This document shows, piece by piece, positions 26,268 through 34,866 of a stretch of DNA of 51,360 nucleotides. The stretch spans positions 1-51,360 of the forward strand of contig DAOLZQ010000015.1 in the NCBI GenBank assembly GCA_035426385.1. Reading direction: 5' to 3'. Source of the DNA: Parvibacillus sp035426385. Its GTDB lineage: Bacteria; Bacteroidota; Bacteroidia; Chitinophagales; Saprospiraceae. The position numbers and the translations under genes were made by a program. How positions within the stretch are numbered: the first letter of the stretch is position 1; every line of letters starts with the position of its first letter. Under the pieces are notes generated by a model. That model was not told where the DNA came from, made no database searches, and was given only the letters and a program-made list of their open reading frames with translations.

Positions 26268-27590
26268 TTAGGCGGTTTGCATTTCAACCTTTGGTAATGT
26301 CTTTTTCATTTGATAAAAAGTAAAAATAGTCAGTAAAATCAGGCCTCCGGAATATGCAAAAATCATTTGCCAATCCATCACTTTCTTCATGGATCCAAGC
26401 ATCCAAGCGCCAACCATGGTGCCAAAATTGCAAATGGCCATATAAAGTGTAAATTGCGAAGCTGCAATACTCTTTTGACAAAAAGTCATTGCCATAGCGA
26501 GTAGTGAAATTGTAGCTAGCGTGTTAATAATCCAATATATTAAAGTGAAAACTTGAATCAAATGAATGTTATTCCAATACGCCTGCGCAAGCGACATGCC
26601 TAGTAACACCAAAATAAAGAGCAGCATTCCCCATAAGACTAATTTTGAATTTCCTAACCGCTTTATTAGAAAGCCGGCGAAGAATAGCCCTGCAATACCA
26701 GAAATGAAAATAGAGGTTGAGACTAAGTTAGACACATCTGAATCTTTCCAGTGCACCTGCTGAATAAGAAAAACTTTAATTAGAGTATCTACTATTCCTA
26801 AACAAATATTTAGCAAAAAGAGAACACTGATAAACCAAAGATTAGTTCTCTTGCTCATGGTTTTCCAAATCGTTCTAAAAATAGTTTTTAATGAATCAGG
26901 CTGTATTGCCTTGGATTGTGCAGAGGCTTTTCCCTCCGACCAAGGTAGGAACTTCTCGCCTTTGTGCTCACGTACGAATAACACCGCGAAGCCAACAATA
27001 AGAATTGCAGCGGCTGGGAATAATACCGCTTGTCGTAATCCGTAACTATTTATCAACCAAGTGCCCGCAGCCATCCAAATTGAAACTGAAATAACTTTGC
27101 TTCCCCACATTAGTGCGTTTACTTTGCCTTGTTCAATCTCAGGAGTCACTTCTATGGCTAGACCATCGGTGGCTACATCTTGAAAGGCAGTAAATAAACT
27201 TATGATAAATCCCATGACAAATATTCCCGTTAAATCAGCTAATGGATTCCTCAAAATACCAAAGCCAAGAAAACTAACGAAAATACCTAATTGGGCCAGA
27301 ATTATCCATGGACGTTTCCGTCCCATTGATAAGATGGTAAACTTATCAATTAGGGGTCCGATTAGGAATTTGAAGGTCCAAGGGATCATAATGACCGCTA
27401 TAAAGCTACCCACATTTCCGACAGATTTTCCATTTACAGCCATCCATATGGGGACTGCACCTATAATAAATCCTTGAAAAATTCCTTGAGCGAAATAGAG
27501 TACTATAAAAAGAGAATACCGAAGTACTTTACTCTCTGAAAGTGTTCGGCTTTCTGAAGCTGGTACCTGAAGTGAAATAGCAACTTTCAT
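26268..27590 (-). CDS. Major facilitator superfamily transporter
   Basis: The 440-residue protein has about 12 membrane segments with the MFS central loop (around 205-240). The signature between segments 2 and 3 appears as GPLIDKFTILSMGRKRPWI, matching the G-x-x-x-D-R-x-G-R-[RK] motif loosely, and the fold resembles AmpG or SLC45-type permeases. The PLIDKF and GRKRPWI pieces suggest a sugar or peptidoglycan-fragment substrate, but this is not settled by sequence. It is followed by the NTF2-like gene at 45 bases, so the two may be co-transcribed. Confidence 0.85.
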   Translation of the reverse strand: MKVAISLQVPASESRTLSESKVLRYSLFIVLYFAQGIFQGFIIGAVPIWMAVNGKSVGNVGSFIAVIMIPWTFKFLIGPLIDKFTILSMGRKRPWIILAQLGIFVSFLGFGILRNPLADLTGIFVMGFIISLFTAFQDVATDGLAIEVTPEIEQGKVNALMWGSKVISVSIWMAAGTWLINSYGLRQAVLFPAAAILIVGFAVLFVREHKGEKFLPWSEGKASAQSKAIQPDSLKTIFRTIWKTMSKRTNLWFISVLFLLNICLGIVDTLIKVFLIQQVHWKDSDVSNLVSTSIFISGIAGLFFAGFLIKRLGNSKLVLWGMLLFILVLLGMSLAQAYWNNIHLIQVFTLIYWIINTLATISLLAMAMTFCQKSIAASQFTLYMAICNFGTMVGAWMLGSMKKVMDWQMIFAYSGGLILLTIFTFYQMKKTLPKVEMQTA

Positions 27591-27704
27591 ATTTGATTCT
27601 TTTGGATATATTGAAGGATAAAATGCACTTCAGAAGCTTGCTACACAATTATTTCACTGACCCAAAGTTCTAAAATCTTCTATTTCAATACGTTTATAAA
27701 TTTA

Positions 27705-28643
27705 TTACAAACAGTGGTTTAGTGTCTCTTGTGCGGCAATAAAAGCTATGCCTAAATCCTCCTTTGCCAAAGAACTGTCATATATTATCGCCGGTTCGTT
27801 GAGTGGGGCATTGTGATTGAGCATTAGTGAAATATCAGAAACTTTATAACTCTCATTGGCTATTAGATAATTTTTACCATGATTTCCATTATTAGTAGCT
27901 ACCTGATAAATGGCCTCTGCAACATCTCTTACATCTATCATAGAGAACATCGCATCTGTTGCGAACAACATCTCGACAAAAGGATTTGCAGCTATTTTAT
28001 TCTTTATTAAATACTGCAACCCCATAGAAGTGGAATCACCCCTTTCGGAAAGACTATTTCCTATAACCATTGTTGGGGATACTGTAGAAATTTCAAATGG
28101 TAGATTGGGACTATCTATGGTAAATTTTCTTACTTCCTGATCGGCTAAAAATTTTGCCTGGGCATAAGGGTGATCCTGATGGCTCATAAACGGCGTGTCC
28201 TGTTCCGTGAAAATATGTTCTTTTGGGTAAGAAGCCGGGTTTAAAGGAAAAGAAGTATTCCAAGCCGCAACTGACGCAATCATTACTACCTTTTTAAGTT
28301 GACTTGACTTTGATATCACTTCAAGGAAATTGCGAGTTCCCTGCACCGTTGGTTCAAATAATTCGGTTTGTGGATCTTTTACATCTAGCAAAAAGGGGCT
28401 CCCACCATTAATAATTATATCACAGCCCTGTACAAAGTTTTCCAATGCTTCTTTGTCCCGAACGTCCAGAGAACAAATCGTGAGGTTAGCTTTAGCATTG
28501 TTCAGATCAAATAAATGCTCATATTTGCCCTTATTATTAATATCAGTCGAAGAAACCTTTACTTTATAATTTTCTTCAAGAAATATTTTTGTTACATAGC
28601 TACCGATAAATCCAGAACCCCCAATAACTCCTACTATTTGCAT
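27705..28643 (-). CDS. NAD(P)-dependent epimerase/dehydratase-like extended SDR
   Basis: The 312-residue cytoplasmic protein begins with a Rossmann dinucleotide site (GVIGGSGFIGSYVTKIF, GxxGxxG at residues 6-12). It has the active-site YxxxK (HPYAQAKFLAD) and an upstream Ser candidate in MIASVAAW. It resembles dihydroflavonol-4-reductase-like or 3-beta-HSD-like SDRs that act on ketone groups of small molecules. The substrate is not evident. It lies alone between the MFS gene and the NTF2-like cluster. Confidence 0.84.
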   Translation of the reverse strand: MQIVGVIGGSGFIGSYVTKIFLEENYKVKVSSTDINNKGKYEHLFDLNNAKANLTICSLDVRDKEALENFVQGCDIIINGGSPFLLDVKDPQTELFEPTVQGTRNFLEVISKSSQLKKVVMIASVAAWNTSFPLNPASYPKEHIFTEQDTPFMSHQDHPYAQAKFLADQEVRKFTIDSPNLPFEISTVSPTMVIGNSLSERGDSTSMGLQYLIKNKIAANPFVEMLFATDAMFSMIDVRDVAEAIYQVATNNGNHGKNYLIANESYKVSDISLMLNHNAPLNEPAIIYDSSLAKEDLGIAFIAAQETLNHCL

Positions 28644-28809
28644 AAAATTTAATCTTAACTGAGTTAAACCAATTTAGAACTTAATTATTTTCAGTAATCT
28701 TTATAAAATATTTACAACGGTATATGTCTCCTATAGACACATGAAAGTCTTAATCCTCGTTGGGTCCTTGAAGTCACAAACTATGAAAGAAATAAAATCA
28801 AGTACAGAA

Positions 28810-29334
28810 TTATTTGCCTCTGGAATTTATGGCGTTCATCATTCCCCCCAAATCAAAATAATCATTTCCTGAAATTATCCTATGGTCTTTATTGAATTCG
28901 TAGGTTCCATAGAATTTTACCTGCTGGGTATATCCTGTGGAATGAACACCATTCCAAGTTCCGTAATACCGTACACTTCCATCAAACTGATGAGTAGCTG
29001 AATCAATACCAGGCAAAAACTGAGCATTGGATAAATGAAGATTGCTCGAATTATCCATAAAATATTTCTGACCTTCCAGCCAATGCTTCTTTGTATGGAC
29101 CGTATCCCCATATGCGGAAGAACTATACCATGCGCTATCAGCTATAAGCGCCGCCTGCCCGTCGAGGTTTTCTTTTTCAAAATCGGTAATAAATGTTTTC
29201 AGCGTTACAAGGTTTTGTTCATAAAGCTGCTGCGTGTCACCATCTATGGAAGATTCTTTAGAGTCCGCCTTACCTGTTTGATTACAACTGATTGACATAA
29301 AAATAATGACAACTGCAAAGAATAATATTTTCAT
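28810..29334 (-). CDS. NTF2-like lipoprotein
   Basis: The 174-residue protein has a lipoprotein signal (MKILFFAVVIIFMSISCNQ, Cys at 17). The mature domain has the SnoaL/DUF4440 layout: helix LYEQNLVTLKTFITDFEKENLDGQAALIAD, then strands around VRYYGTWNGVHSTGYTQQVKFYGTYEF and HRIISGNDYFDLGGM. This is a small-molecule-binding fold; no catalytic residues can be named. It belongs with the other exported NTF2-like proteins at 25689, 29654 and 30277. Confidence 0.65.
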   Translation of the reverse strand: MKILFFAVVIIFMSISCNQTGKADSKESSIDGDTQQLYEQNLVTLKTFITDFEKENLDGQAALIADSAWYSSSAYGDTVHTKKHWLEGQKYFMDNSSNLHLSNAQFLPGIDSATHQFDGSVRYYGTWNGVHSTGYTQQVKFYGTYEFNKDHRIISGNDYFDLGGMMNAINSRGK

Positions 29335-29653
29335 TTTTTTTGAGTTTATGAGTTAAATAATTTGAATTAGTCCTTATATAGTAAATGGATATTTAAACTG
29401 GATAATCTTTTATTTGAATTATTTAAATAATCAAATCTAACTTCATCCTGGCCCGGGTTCTGAACCATTTTCAAGATAATAAATTTCATAATTTGCTCTA
29501 TTCAGCAGAGTATTTCAATTTATGTTGTACTATTACCTTTATATCTTATTTACTTTTAATAATTGAGAATAGGTTTAAATTTCAATCGTTAAGTAAATTT
29601 TAAAAATCTCTATTACCCATTGTTTCTTATCAACCTTACGATAAGGATTTTTA
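29335..29653. other. Gene-free AT-rich stretch
   Basis: This 319-base gap between two NTF2-like genes shows no supported frame. A TAGATTTG sequence on the minus strand matches the -7 consensus TAnnTTTG, but without a -33 TTG at the right distance, so it is not called as a promoter. Confidence 0.4.
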
Positions 29654-30133
29654 TTACTCAGCTTTTGAAAAATCACCAAAAATGTATTCTTTTGAAATTT
29701 TTCCATCTTTGTTGAACTCATCAAACATCACCATAGGAATCTTGAGCATTTCTCCAGTCTTCTTTGATTTTCCTGACCATGTCCACCATGATTGGACCAC
29801 CATCATATTGTCCTTTTTGTATTGCAGGAAATCGGGATAGCCAAATTGCACTTGATTAACCTCAGTGAAATTTACGAAGTCACTTTTCCACATTTTGACG
29901 GCGTCGGCCAGGGGAATGAAATCTTTGATACCTGAAATCCACCAAGTTGCTGTATCTGCAAAGTAATTTTTTGTGTTGGTAAAGTTATTGGCTACATAAT
30001 CTTTGTTGGCATTTATTACCACGTCGATGTACGGATGCTTAATGAAGATAGTACCATTGGTTTCTTGCTTTTGGCAGAATGCGGTCATTCCCATTAGAAG
30101 AAACAGACCGGATAAAAGAATAATTTTTTTCAT
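29654..30133 (-). CDS. Exported NTF2-like protein
   Basis: Start set at ATG 30133, giving MKKIILLSGLFLLMGMTAFCQ as signal peptide. The earlier ATG at 30163 lies inside a conserved leader element shared with the neighbouring gene, where the other copy has no ATG, so it is rejected as start. The 159-residue product has a SnoaL-like domain with YVANNFTNTKNYFADTATWW, VQSWWTWSG and a C-terminal FDEFNKDGKISKEYIF, as in DUF4440-type proteins. The role is unknown. It carries the conserved leader described at 30154-30204. Confidence 0.66.
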   Translation of the reverse strand: MKKIILLSGLFLLMGMTAFCQKQETNGTIFIKHPYIDVVINANKDYVANNFTNTKNYFADTATWWISGIKDFIPLADAVKMWKSDFVNFTEVNQVQFGYPDFLQYKKDNMMVVQSWWTWSGKSKKTGEMLKIPMVMFDEFNKDGKISKEYIFGDFSKAE

Positions 30134-30153
30134 TTTAATTAAGTTAAAGTATT

Positions 30154-30204
30154 TCCTACTCATAAGGCTTTTCGGATACGCCCCTGCTTTAAATACCCAA
30201 GCAG
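30154..30204 (-). promoter_or_regulatory. Conserved hairpin-containing leader, copy 1
   Basis: Read on the minus strand, a stem CTGCTT...AAGCAG (30184-30204) is followed by GGGGCGTATCCGAAAAGCC, a variable AT pair and GAGTAGG, ending about 20 bases before the start codon at 30133. The same arrangement occurs at 30850-30896. The stem sequence differs between the copies while pairing is kept, which points to a structured RNA leader or a translation control element. Confidence 0.5.
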
Positions 30205-30276
30205 GTGGAATTATTTAATTAAGAGATTAAAATTTAACAAGGATTAATTTGGGCTGTAAATTTTCAATTCCATTTT

Positions 30277-30831
30277 CTATTTATGCAACCTCCTGATATA
30301 TTGGTCTAACCCGATTATTTTACCATCCTTCATCTTGAGGTCATTTACAACATCCATCGAGTCTTTCTTGCCATTGGTGTTCTCTTTATATTCTCTATAC
30401 CAAAGTGTTACGTATTCCTCTGTTTTATCTTTGGAAATAACAGATTCCCAATCTTGCATCTTTATAGAATAATTTTTAGTCATAGGACTAGGTGTTATCA
30501 TTGATTTTAAAGTATCATTTGAAACCTTTTGATCAATGCCATCAAAACGTATGTGAACCGAATCAGCAAAAAATTTGACAGCATCTCCTATATTTTTATT
30601 CTCCCAGGCTTTAAGTGAAGCTAAAGCAATCATTGTATTTTGCTGACTGCCAGTCTCCCAATTATCGGGATGGTCGATGGTATAGGGGTAATTCATCGGT
30701 TGAATATTTGTAGAAACTGAAGTTGAATCCTTCTGAGCTTCATTTGGGGAGGTGCCTGCACTATTGCAAGCGGTAAATAGAGCGCCTCCTAAAAGCAGGA
30801 GACTCAATAATTTGATTTCTCTTTTCATCAT
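30277..30831 (-). CDS. NTF2-like lipoprotein
   Basis: The 184-residue protein starts MMKREIKLLSLLLLGGALFTACNS, a lipoprotein signal with Cys at 22, then a Ser/Thr-rich linker (about 24-45). The mature domain begins MIALASLKAWENKNIGDAVKFFAD and ends MKDGKIIGLDQYIR, with paired strands YSIKMQDWESVI and EYVTLWYREY, matching the SnoaL/DUF4440 fold. No enzymatic residues are evident. It has the conserved leader at 30850-30896 just upstream and is followed by the similar exported protein at 29654-30133. Confidence 0.66.
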   Translation of the reverse strand: MMKREIKLLSLLLLGGALFTACNSAGTSPNEAQKDSTSVSTNIQPMNYPYTIDHPDNWETGSQQNTMIALASLKAWENKNIGDAVKFFADSVHIRFDGIDQKVSNDTLKSMITPSPMTKNYSIKMQDWESVISKDKTEEYVTLWYREYKENTNGKKDSMDVVNDLKMKDGKIIGLDQYIRRLHK

Positions 30832-30849
30832 ATTAATTTTTAAGTTGAC

Positions 30850-30896
30850 CTACTCGTCTGGCTTTTCGGGTTCGCCTCTGCACGAATCCATTGCAG
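30850..30896 (-). promoter_or_regulatory. Conserved hairpin-containing leader, copy 2
   Basis: On the minus strand CTGCA...TGCAG (30878-30896) forms a small stem, followed by AGGCGAACCCGAAAAGCC and GAGTAGG, ending 19 bases before the ATG at 30831. It matches copy 1 at most positions after the stem, with different stem bases and loop. Both copies lie in front of exported NTF2-like genes, which implies shared regulation. Confidence 0.5.
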
Positions 30897-31246
30897 AATG
30901 GTTTGATTTGGAAAGCTGTAACCCTCTTTTCTATTTGTCCAAATAATGGTGCAGAATAGATTACGTGGGTACGTACTACTCCTATAAATCTAAGGGTAAA
31001 GTCAATTAAAATGATTGACTTAAGGACGAAAAGGGCTAATTATTGTCCGAAGGAAGATTTTTGTTTATCGGGCCGCATTATAAGTATTTAAGAAACCTAT
31101 AAATCTGAGCATGTGACTCTAATCTTGAGAAGGCATATTTTAGTAGGAAGACTTAGTATTGTGACGAGAGTACCAAAGCGCTTATTTTAGCATTTGGAGG
31201 GCAAGTTAGTCAATTAGGTCAGTGGGATATATAGTATCCGATTAAT
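30897..31246. other. Gene-free stretch with one hairpin
   Basis: No gene is supported here. AAGTCAAT (30999-31006) and ATTGACTT (31014-31021) form an 8-bp perfect stem with a 7-base loop. A 12-base direct repeat CCTATAAATCT appears twice, near 30981 and 31092. The stretch lies between the NTF2-like genes and the decayed signalling module and is probably more decayed sequence. Confidence 0.35.
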
Positions 31247-31906
31247 TTAGTACTCCCTAAAGCATGATTTCATGCGATTTATTTTGAGTTATTTGTCGCC
31301 TACAGGGGCGCAATTAAATGATTCCTTGACTGAATTATAGCATTTCTCGACAATGAGTATTTGGCCTCCTTTTGAGACACTTTGCAGACTCTGTATTTAC
31401 TGTGTCCTTATGACGGTATAACCTAAACTTTATTGAGTCGTGGAGCTAATATTTACGGAAATCGTATCTCTACTGTTGATTCCTATGGACACCTCCGGTC
31501 TAAATTCATGATCGGGAGGCAAGCTGCTCAACTTATTCTTAATAGATAAGCTTGAATCTATGGCTCGATCCAAATGATAGTCTCCCCTAAAAACGGACAT
31601 GACACAATCTCCGATAAATTTATATATGGTTCCATTTTGGGGAATAATTTCTTTGACCATTATATCAAAGTATTGGTTGAGCATTTTTTACCACACCGTC
31701 CGACGACTGTTTTTCACTAATCCTTGTAAAGCCACATAAGTCTAAAAGCGCCACAGTTCTATTGGTCGATTCATTTGCGATAAGCGAGCTTCCAAACTCT
31801 CTGGACATCATATGGGCAAGTACATTCTGATCGACGTACATTTTAAGAATATTGTTTTCTTTGATGACTTAACATCGGTTTCATCATCAACAACTAAAAC
31901 TTTCAT
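31247..31906 (-). pseudogene. Decayed receiver-adenylate cyclase gene
   Basis: From ATG at 31906 the sequence starts like the receivers of the intact operon (MKVLVVDDETDV). It jumps by a deletion into the cyclase linker (IKENNILKMYVDQNVL) and continues through TVALLDLCGFTRISEK. An extra A near 31690 shifts the frame into MLNQYFDIMVKEIIPQNG, FIGDCVMSVFRG and VSIGINSRDT. Then come a stop, another frameshift, and the recognisable tail GGQILIVEKCYNSVKESFNC. Each piece matches the cyclase at 8799-9833 in order. With a lost receiver, two or more frameshifts and stops, no active cyclase can be made. Confidence 0.85.
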
Positions 31907-31916
31907 AAATAAGTCT

Positions 31917-32282
31917 TTATACTGGTAATACAATAGTAAATGTAGTTCCACTACCCTCTTTCGTTTCTGCTTTCAATTCCCCGCCATGCGCCTTTACAAT
32001 ATCATACGCCAATGATAAGCCTAGGCCCGTTCCCTGTCCAGTGGGCTTGGTAGTAAAGAATGGCTGAAAGATCTTGTCCAATACTTTTTGGGGTATCCCA
32101 CTACCATTGTCACTCACTCTTATTTCAATCTTTCCATCTCTGCTTTTTGTACTTGCCGAAACAGTTGCTTCATAGCTGTTGTCACCCTGAATTTGTCGAA
32201 GGGTTTTCCTTTCATTCACCGCGTAAAACGCATTGGTAATTAAATTTAGAATCACTCTTCCAATATCCTGCGGAATGATATC
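31917..32282 (-). pseudogene. Histidine kinase fragment (HATPase domain only)
   Basis: The fragment begins abruptly at IIPQDIGRVILNLITNAFYAV, the N box of the kinases at 10219 and 11860. It runs intact through VSDNGSGIP and FFTTKPTGQGTGLGLSLAYD to the normal C-terminus. The sensor, HisKA helix and phospho-acceptor His are missing. At its front it is joined, out of frame, to the FIST fragment, so the two were fused by a deletion. The gene order kinase-receiver-cyclase is that of the intact operon. Confidence 0.85.
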
Positions 32283-32604
32283 TATTTACAGCCTTCGCTG
32301 CTTCAAAAGGAGGTAGTTCATTATAATCTTTCAAAATAATCTTAAAATGATCAGGGTTCATATTCAGTAATAAGGCGCCAATACTTTGCTCATTATCTAA
32401 TACATCTTCTGTACATTTTTGAGCCGTCCTGGCACCGAAAACTGATATCCCCTCTGCACGCAAAATAGCAGAAAGTGAATCATTAGCGGCTACAGCAGTC
32501 AGAAATACAATAGCTATTGTTGCCTTATATCCTTCTGCCAAGCTTTGCGCTAATGCACTTTCAATATCTTCTAAAGTTTTCCTTTTTATTGTTTTTGCAT
32601 TCAT
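32283..32604 (-). pseudogene. FIST N-terminal domain fragment
   Basis: From ATG at 32604 about 107 codons read MNAKTIKRKTLEDIESALAQ, SLAEGYKATIAIVFLTAV, EGISVFGARTAQK and IGALLLNMNPDHFKIIL. That is the pattern of the FIST_N sensory domain, found in Bacteroidota next to histidine kinases and thought to bind small ligands such as amino acids. Full FIST proteins are about 370-400 residues, so most of the gene is missing. The frame then runs into kinase sequence in the wrong phase. The FIST assignment is from motif recall and should be searched. Confidence 0.6.
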
Positions 32605-32673
32605 TTTTTAGTTTAAAATTTATTACCGTTTTCTCTTGGTCTTAAAAGCCTATAAATATTCATCAGATCTTGT

Positions 32674-33600
32674 CTATATTCTTTTTATTTCTTTTTTAAC
32701 ACCCCATGCTACATGCCAAATTTTTTCAATATTCTCGTTACTATCTTTCTGAGATATTATTTGTTGGTCGGTACCATTCCCGTAATAAAACTTGTTATCT
32801 GAGTCAATCTTTAGTTCTATGTCTTCACCTCTGAAGGGATGAATAGAAAGTACATTATTCTTTTCCAAAATTTCCACCGGAAAATTGGTCATATATGGCG
32901 GCAGTGTAAGTGCCATAAAGTATTTGCGGGTGTATTGAGCAAACGGCTCATTTTTCAAAGCTTCTTTGTGAACAGAGATCGGTACGATATCTTTACCTGA
33001 AGCAATAGTAGCCAAACCATCCGCAAAAAACTCAGATTGTGATTCATTATTTGACAATACAATTACTGTGATATCGCCTGCCGTATAGTGTATGTGCATG
33101 CTCTTATAGCCCGGAAACCATCCAATATGAAAATGGTAATCTCCCAATTGATTTTCTCCCACTCTCATTCCAAAACCAAATTGAACAAACGGAAAGGTTT
33201 TCTTTATTGCCTGAATGGTGAGCATTTCATTTTGAGTAGCTGCAGAAAGCAGTTTATTATTTTGTAAAGCACGATCCCATTTTAAAAGATCTTCGGCAGT
33301 TGTAACGATCATTCCTTCGCCTGTAACTCCACTAAAATAAAAGTTCCAGTCTAAATACAAACTGTCAGCACGCTGGTATTTATTAAGTTTTTTGTCATAG
33401 ATAAAACCGCTGGCATGATTTGGAACTTTTCCCATCGGACTAGGAAAATTAGCTACCATTGAGTGGCTCATTCCAAGTGGCTTAAATACCTTATCGCTCA
33501 TATAATCGCGGTAAGATGTTCCAGATATTTTTTCAATAATGCATGCCAATAAATTAAAGCCAGTTCCGGAAGCATTGATAATTTTCGAAGGATTGTCCAT
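32674..33600 (-). pseudogene. Serine hydrolase (class C beta-lactamase/PBP family), N-terminally truncated
   Basis: The 308-residue frame matches the beta-lactamase-type esterase family from FNLLACIIEKISGTSYRDYM through KVFKPLGMSHSM, GEGMIVTTAEDLLKWDRAL and the HxGW motif (FHIGWFPGYKSM). The N-terminal part with the nucleophile SxxK is absent: a stop lies ten codons ahead of the ATG at 33600. The YSN tyrosine motif has become ASG (INASGTGFN). It is most likely an inactive remnant, in line with the broken genes on its downstream side. Confidence 0.78.
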
Positions 33601-33750
33601 ATCATCGGCATCATAGTACTGATTTTAATAAGTTTAGCCCTGTTCCGGATCAGTTCAATGGTAGCATAGTGATTATTAGATGAGTTAGTGTGTCTTTGAT
33701 ATAATTATATTGATACTAGGACTTAATACATGGTCATACATTTGAATCCA

Positions 33751-34863
33751 TCATATTCGGCAATAGTCTAAAATAAAATCAAGATCCACGTTTTGTTGTA
33801 TCATATCAATGGAACGCTCTACTTTCCAAGGTGTATTGAGGTTTATTTTAACTTCAATCCTACTTATTTTTATGACTGAACCATAAGTATCCAACTGTGT
33901 AGAGATCACCGGAATTTCATTCTTCTGTATGTAATCCCTGGTAGCATCATTTATTACCCCCTCTCCTGTAGCCACTATCCCTGATAGTGGTATCTCTGTA
34001 ATTCCCGTTTTTTCGCTGATTAACTTTATCTTTTCAATAGCCTCATTGACGCGGCCGGTACTGACTACGAGCAACAATCCTTTCTCTGCCTTAAAAGATG
34101 TAACATCCATCAGTGAGCCGGCCAGAATATCTTCCACACGATTATCGTCCTTGTGCTCATTGAAGATCATCTTACCATTTATAGCTTTTAGAATGGATTT
34201 CATCACAGGATAGCCCAATGTCTTGTCGTATGGCATCACGCCCAACATATTAAGATCCATTCTGTCAAAAGCCTTGCCCAAATAATATCTTATCTTATCT
34301 ATCTTATCTGCTTCGACCTTATTTACTATTATGCCGATGATGGGTACTTTTCTTTCTCGAAATAATGCAAGTGACATATGCATACGGTCTATAGTATTTC
34401 CGATACCTCCCTCTACTACCATGATGACACCTGCGCCCAACATATGTGCCACATCCGCATTGGAGAGATTGACTATACTTCCTACTCCCGGATGTCCGGT
34501 ACCTTCATAAATGACTACTTCATGCTCAGCACTTAGTCTCTCTTCAGCATATCTCACCCTACTGGGCAGATCATATAACTCTGGATTATCCAAGTAGTGC
34601 GCTGTAGCTCCTGGTCCCAAAATGACCGGACTGTGAATCTCGGGAATTATGGGAAACTTGATCAGATCGGCAAATAAAATGGTGTCCTTATCCACTTTTA
34701 AATTCTGAAAATCCAGATAGCGCTGACCTACCGGCTTACAATAACCTACATTCAGTCCTCGTGAAATAAATGCAGCAACCAGACCGAGAGTTGACGTAGT
34801 CTTCCCTATGTGTTGATTGGTAGCAGCTACATATATATTTCTATATTTTAATTTTGACGTCAT
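33751..34863 (-). CDS. BioD-like P-loop plus DRTGG domain protein (Pta N-terminal-half homologue)
   Basis: The 370-residue cytoplasmic protein has an N-terminal P-loop ATPase domain of the BioD/CobQ type (about 5-220, with NQHIGKTTSTLGLV, YEGTGHPGVGS and VEGGIGNTIDR). A DRTGG domain follows (about 225-345, GSLMDVTSF, GLLLVVSTGR, SGIVATGEG). This is the arrangement of the regulatory half of long phosphate acetyltransferases, but no acetyltransferase domain follows. Its substrate is unknown. It lies 3 bases after the Cys-rich lipoprotein gene, so the two are probably co-transcribed. Confidence 0.85.
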   Translation of the reverse strand: MTSKLKYRNIYVAATNQHIGKTTSTLGLVAAFISRGLNVGYCKPVGQRYLDFQNLKVDKDTILFADLIKFPIIPEIHSPVILGPGATAHYLDNPELYDLPSRVRYAEERLSAEHEVVIYEGTGHPGVGSIVNLSNADVAHMLGAGVIMVVEGGIGNTIDRMHMSLALFRERKVPIIGIIVNKVEADKIDKIRYYLGKAFDRMDLNMLGVMPYDKTLGYPVMKSILKAINGKMIFNEHKDDNRVEDILAGSLMDVTSFKAEKGLLLVVSTGRVNEAIEKIKLISEKTGITEIPLSGIVATGEGVINDATRDYIQKNEIPVISTQLDTYGSVIKISRIEVKINLNTPWKVERSIDMIQQNVDLDFILDYCRI

Positions 34864-34866
34864 TGA

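Noticed and set aside
29430..29445. TAGATTTG as a -7 promoter element for the lipoprotein gene at 29334
   Set aside because: No TTG at the expected -33 distance, and it would leave a leader of nearly 100 bases.
30003..30218. 71-codon plus-strand frame over the NTF2-like gene and its leader
   Set aside because: Antisense to a signal-peptide-bearing gene and without own motif.
30154..30896. Gene 30277-30831 flanked by two similar elements as in an integron cassette with attC sites
   Set aside because: The core sites of attC (RYYYAAC first, GTTRRRY last) are not present in the right order, no integrase gene is nearby, and each element sits right before a start codon, which fits a leader better.
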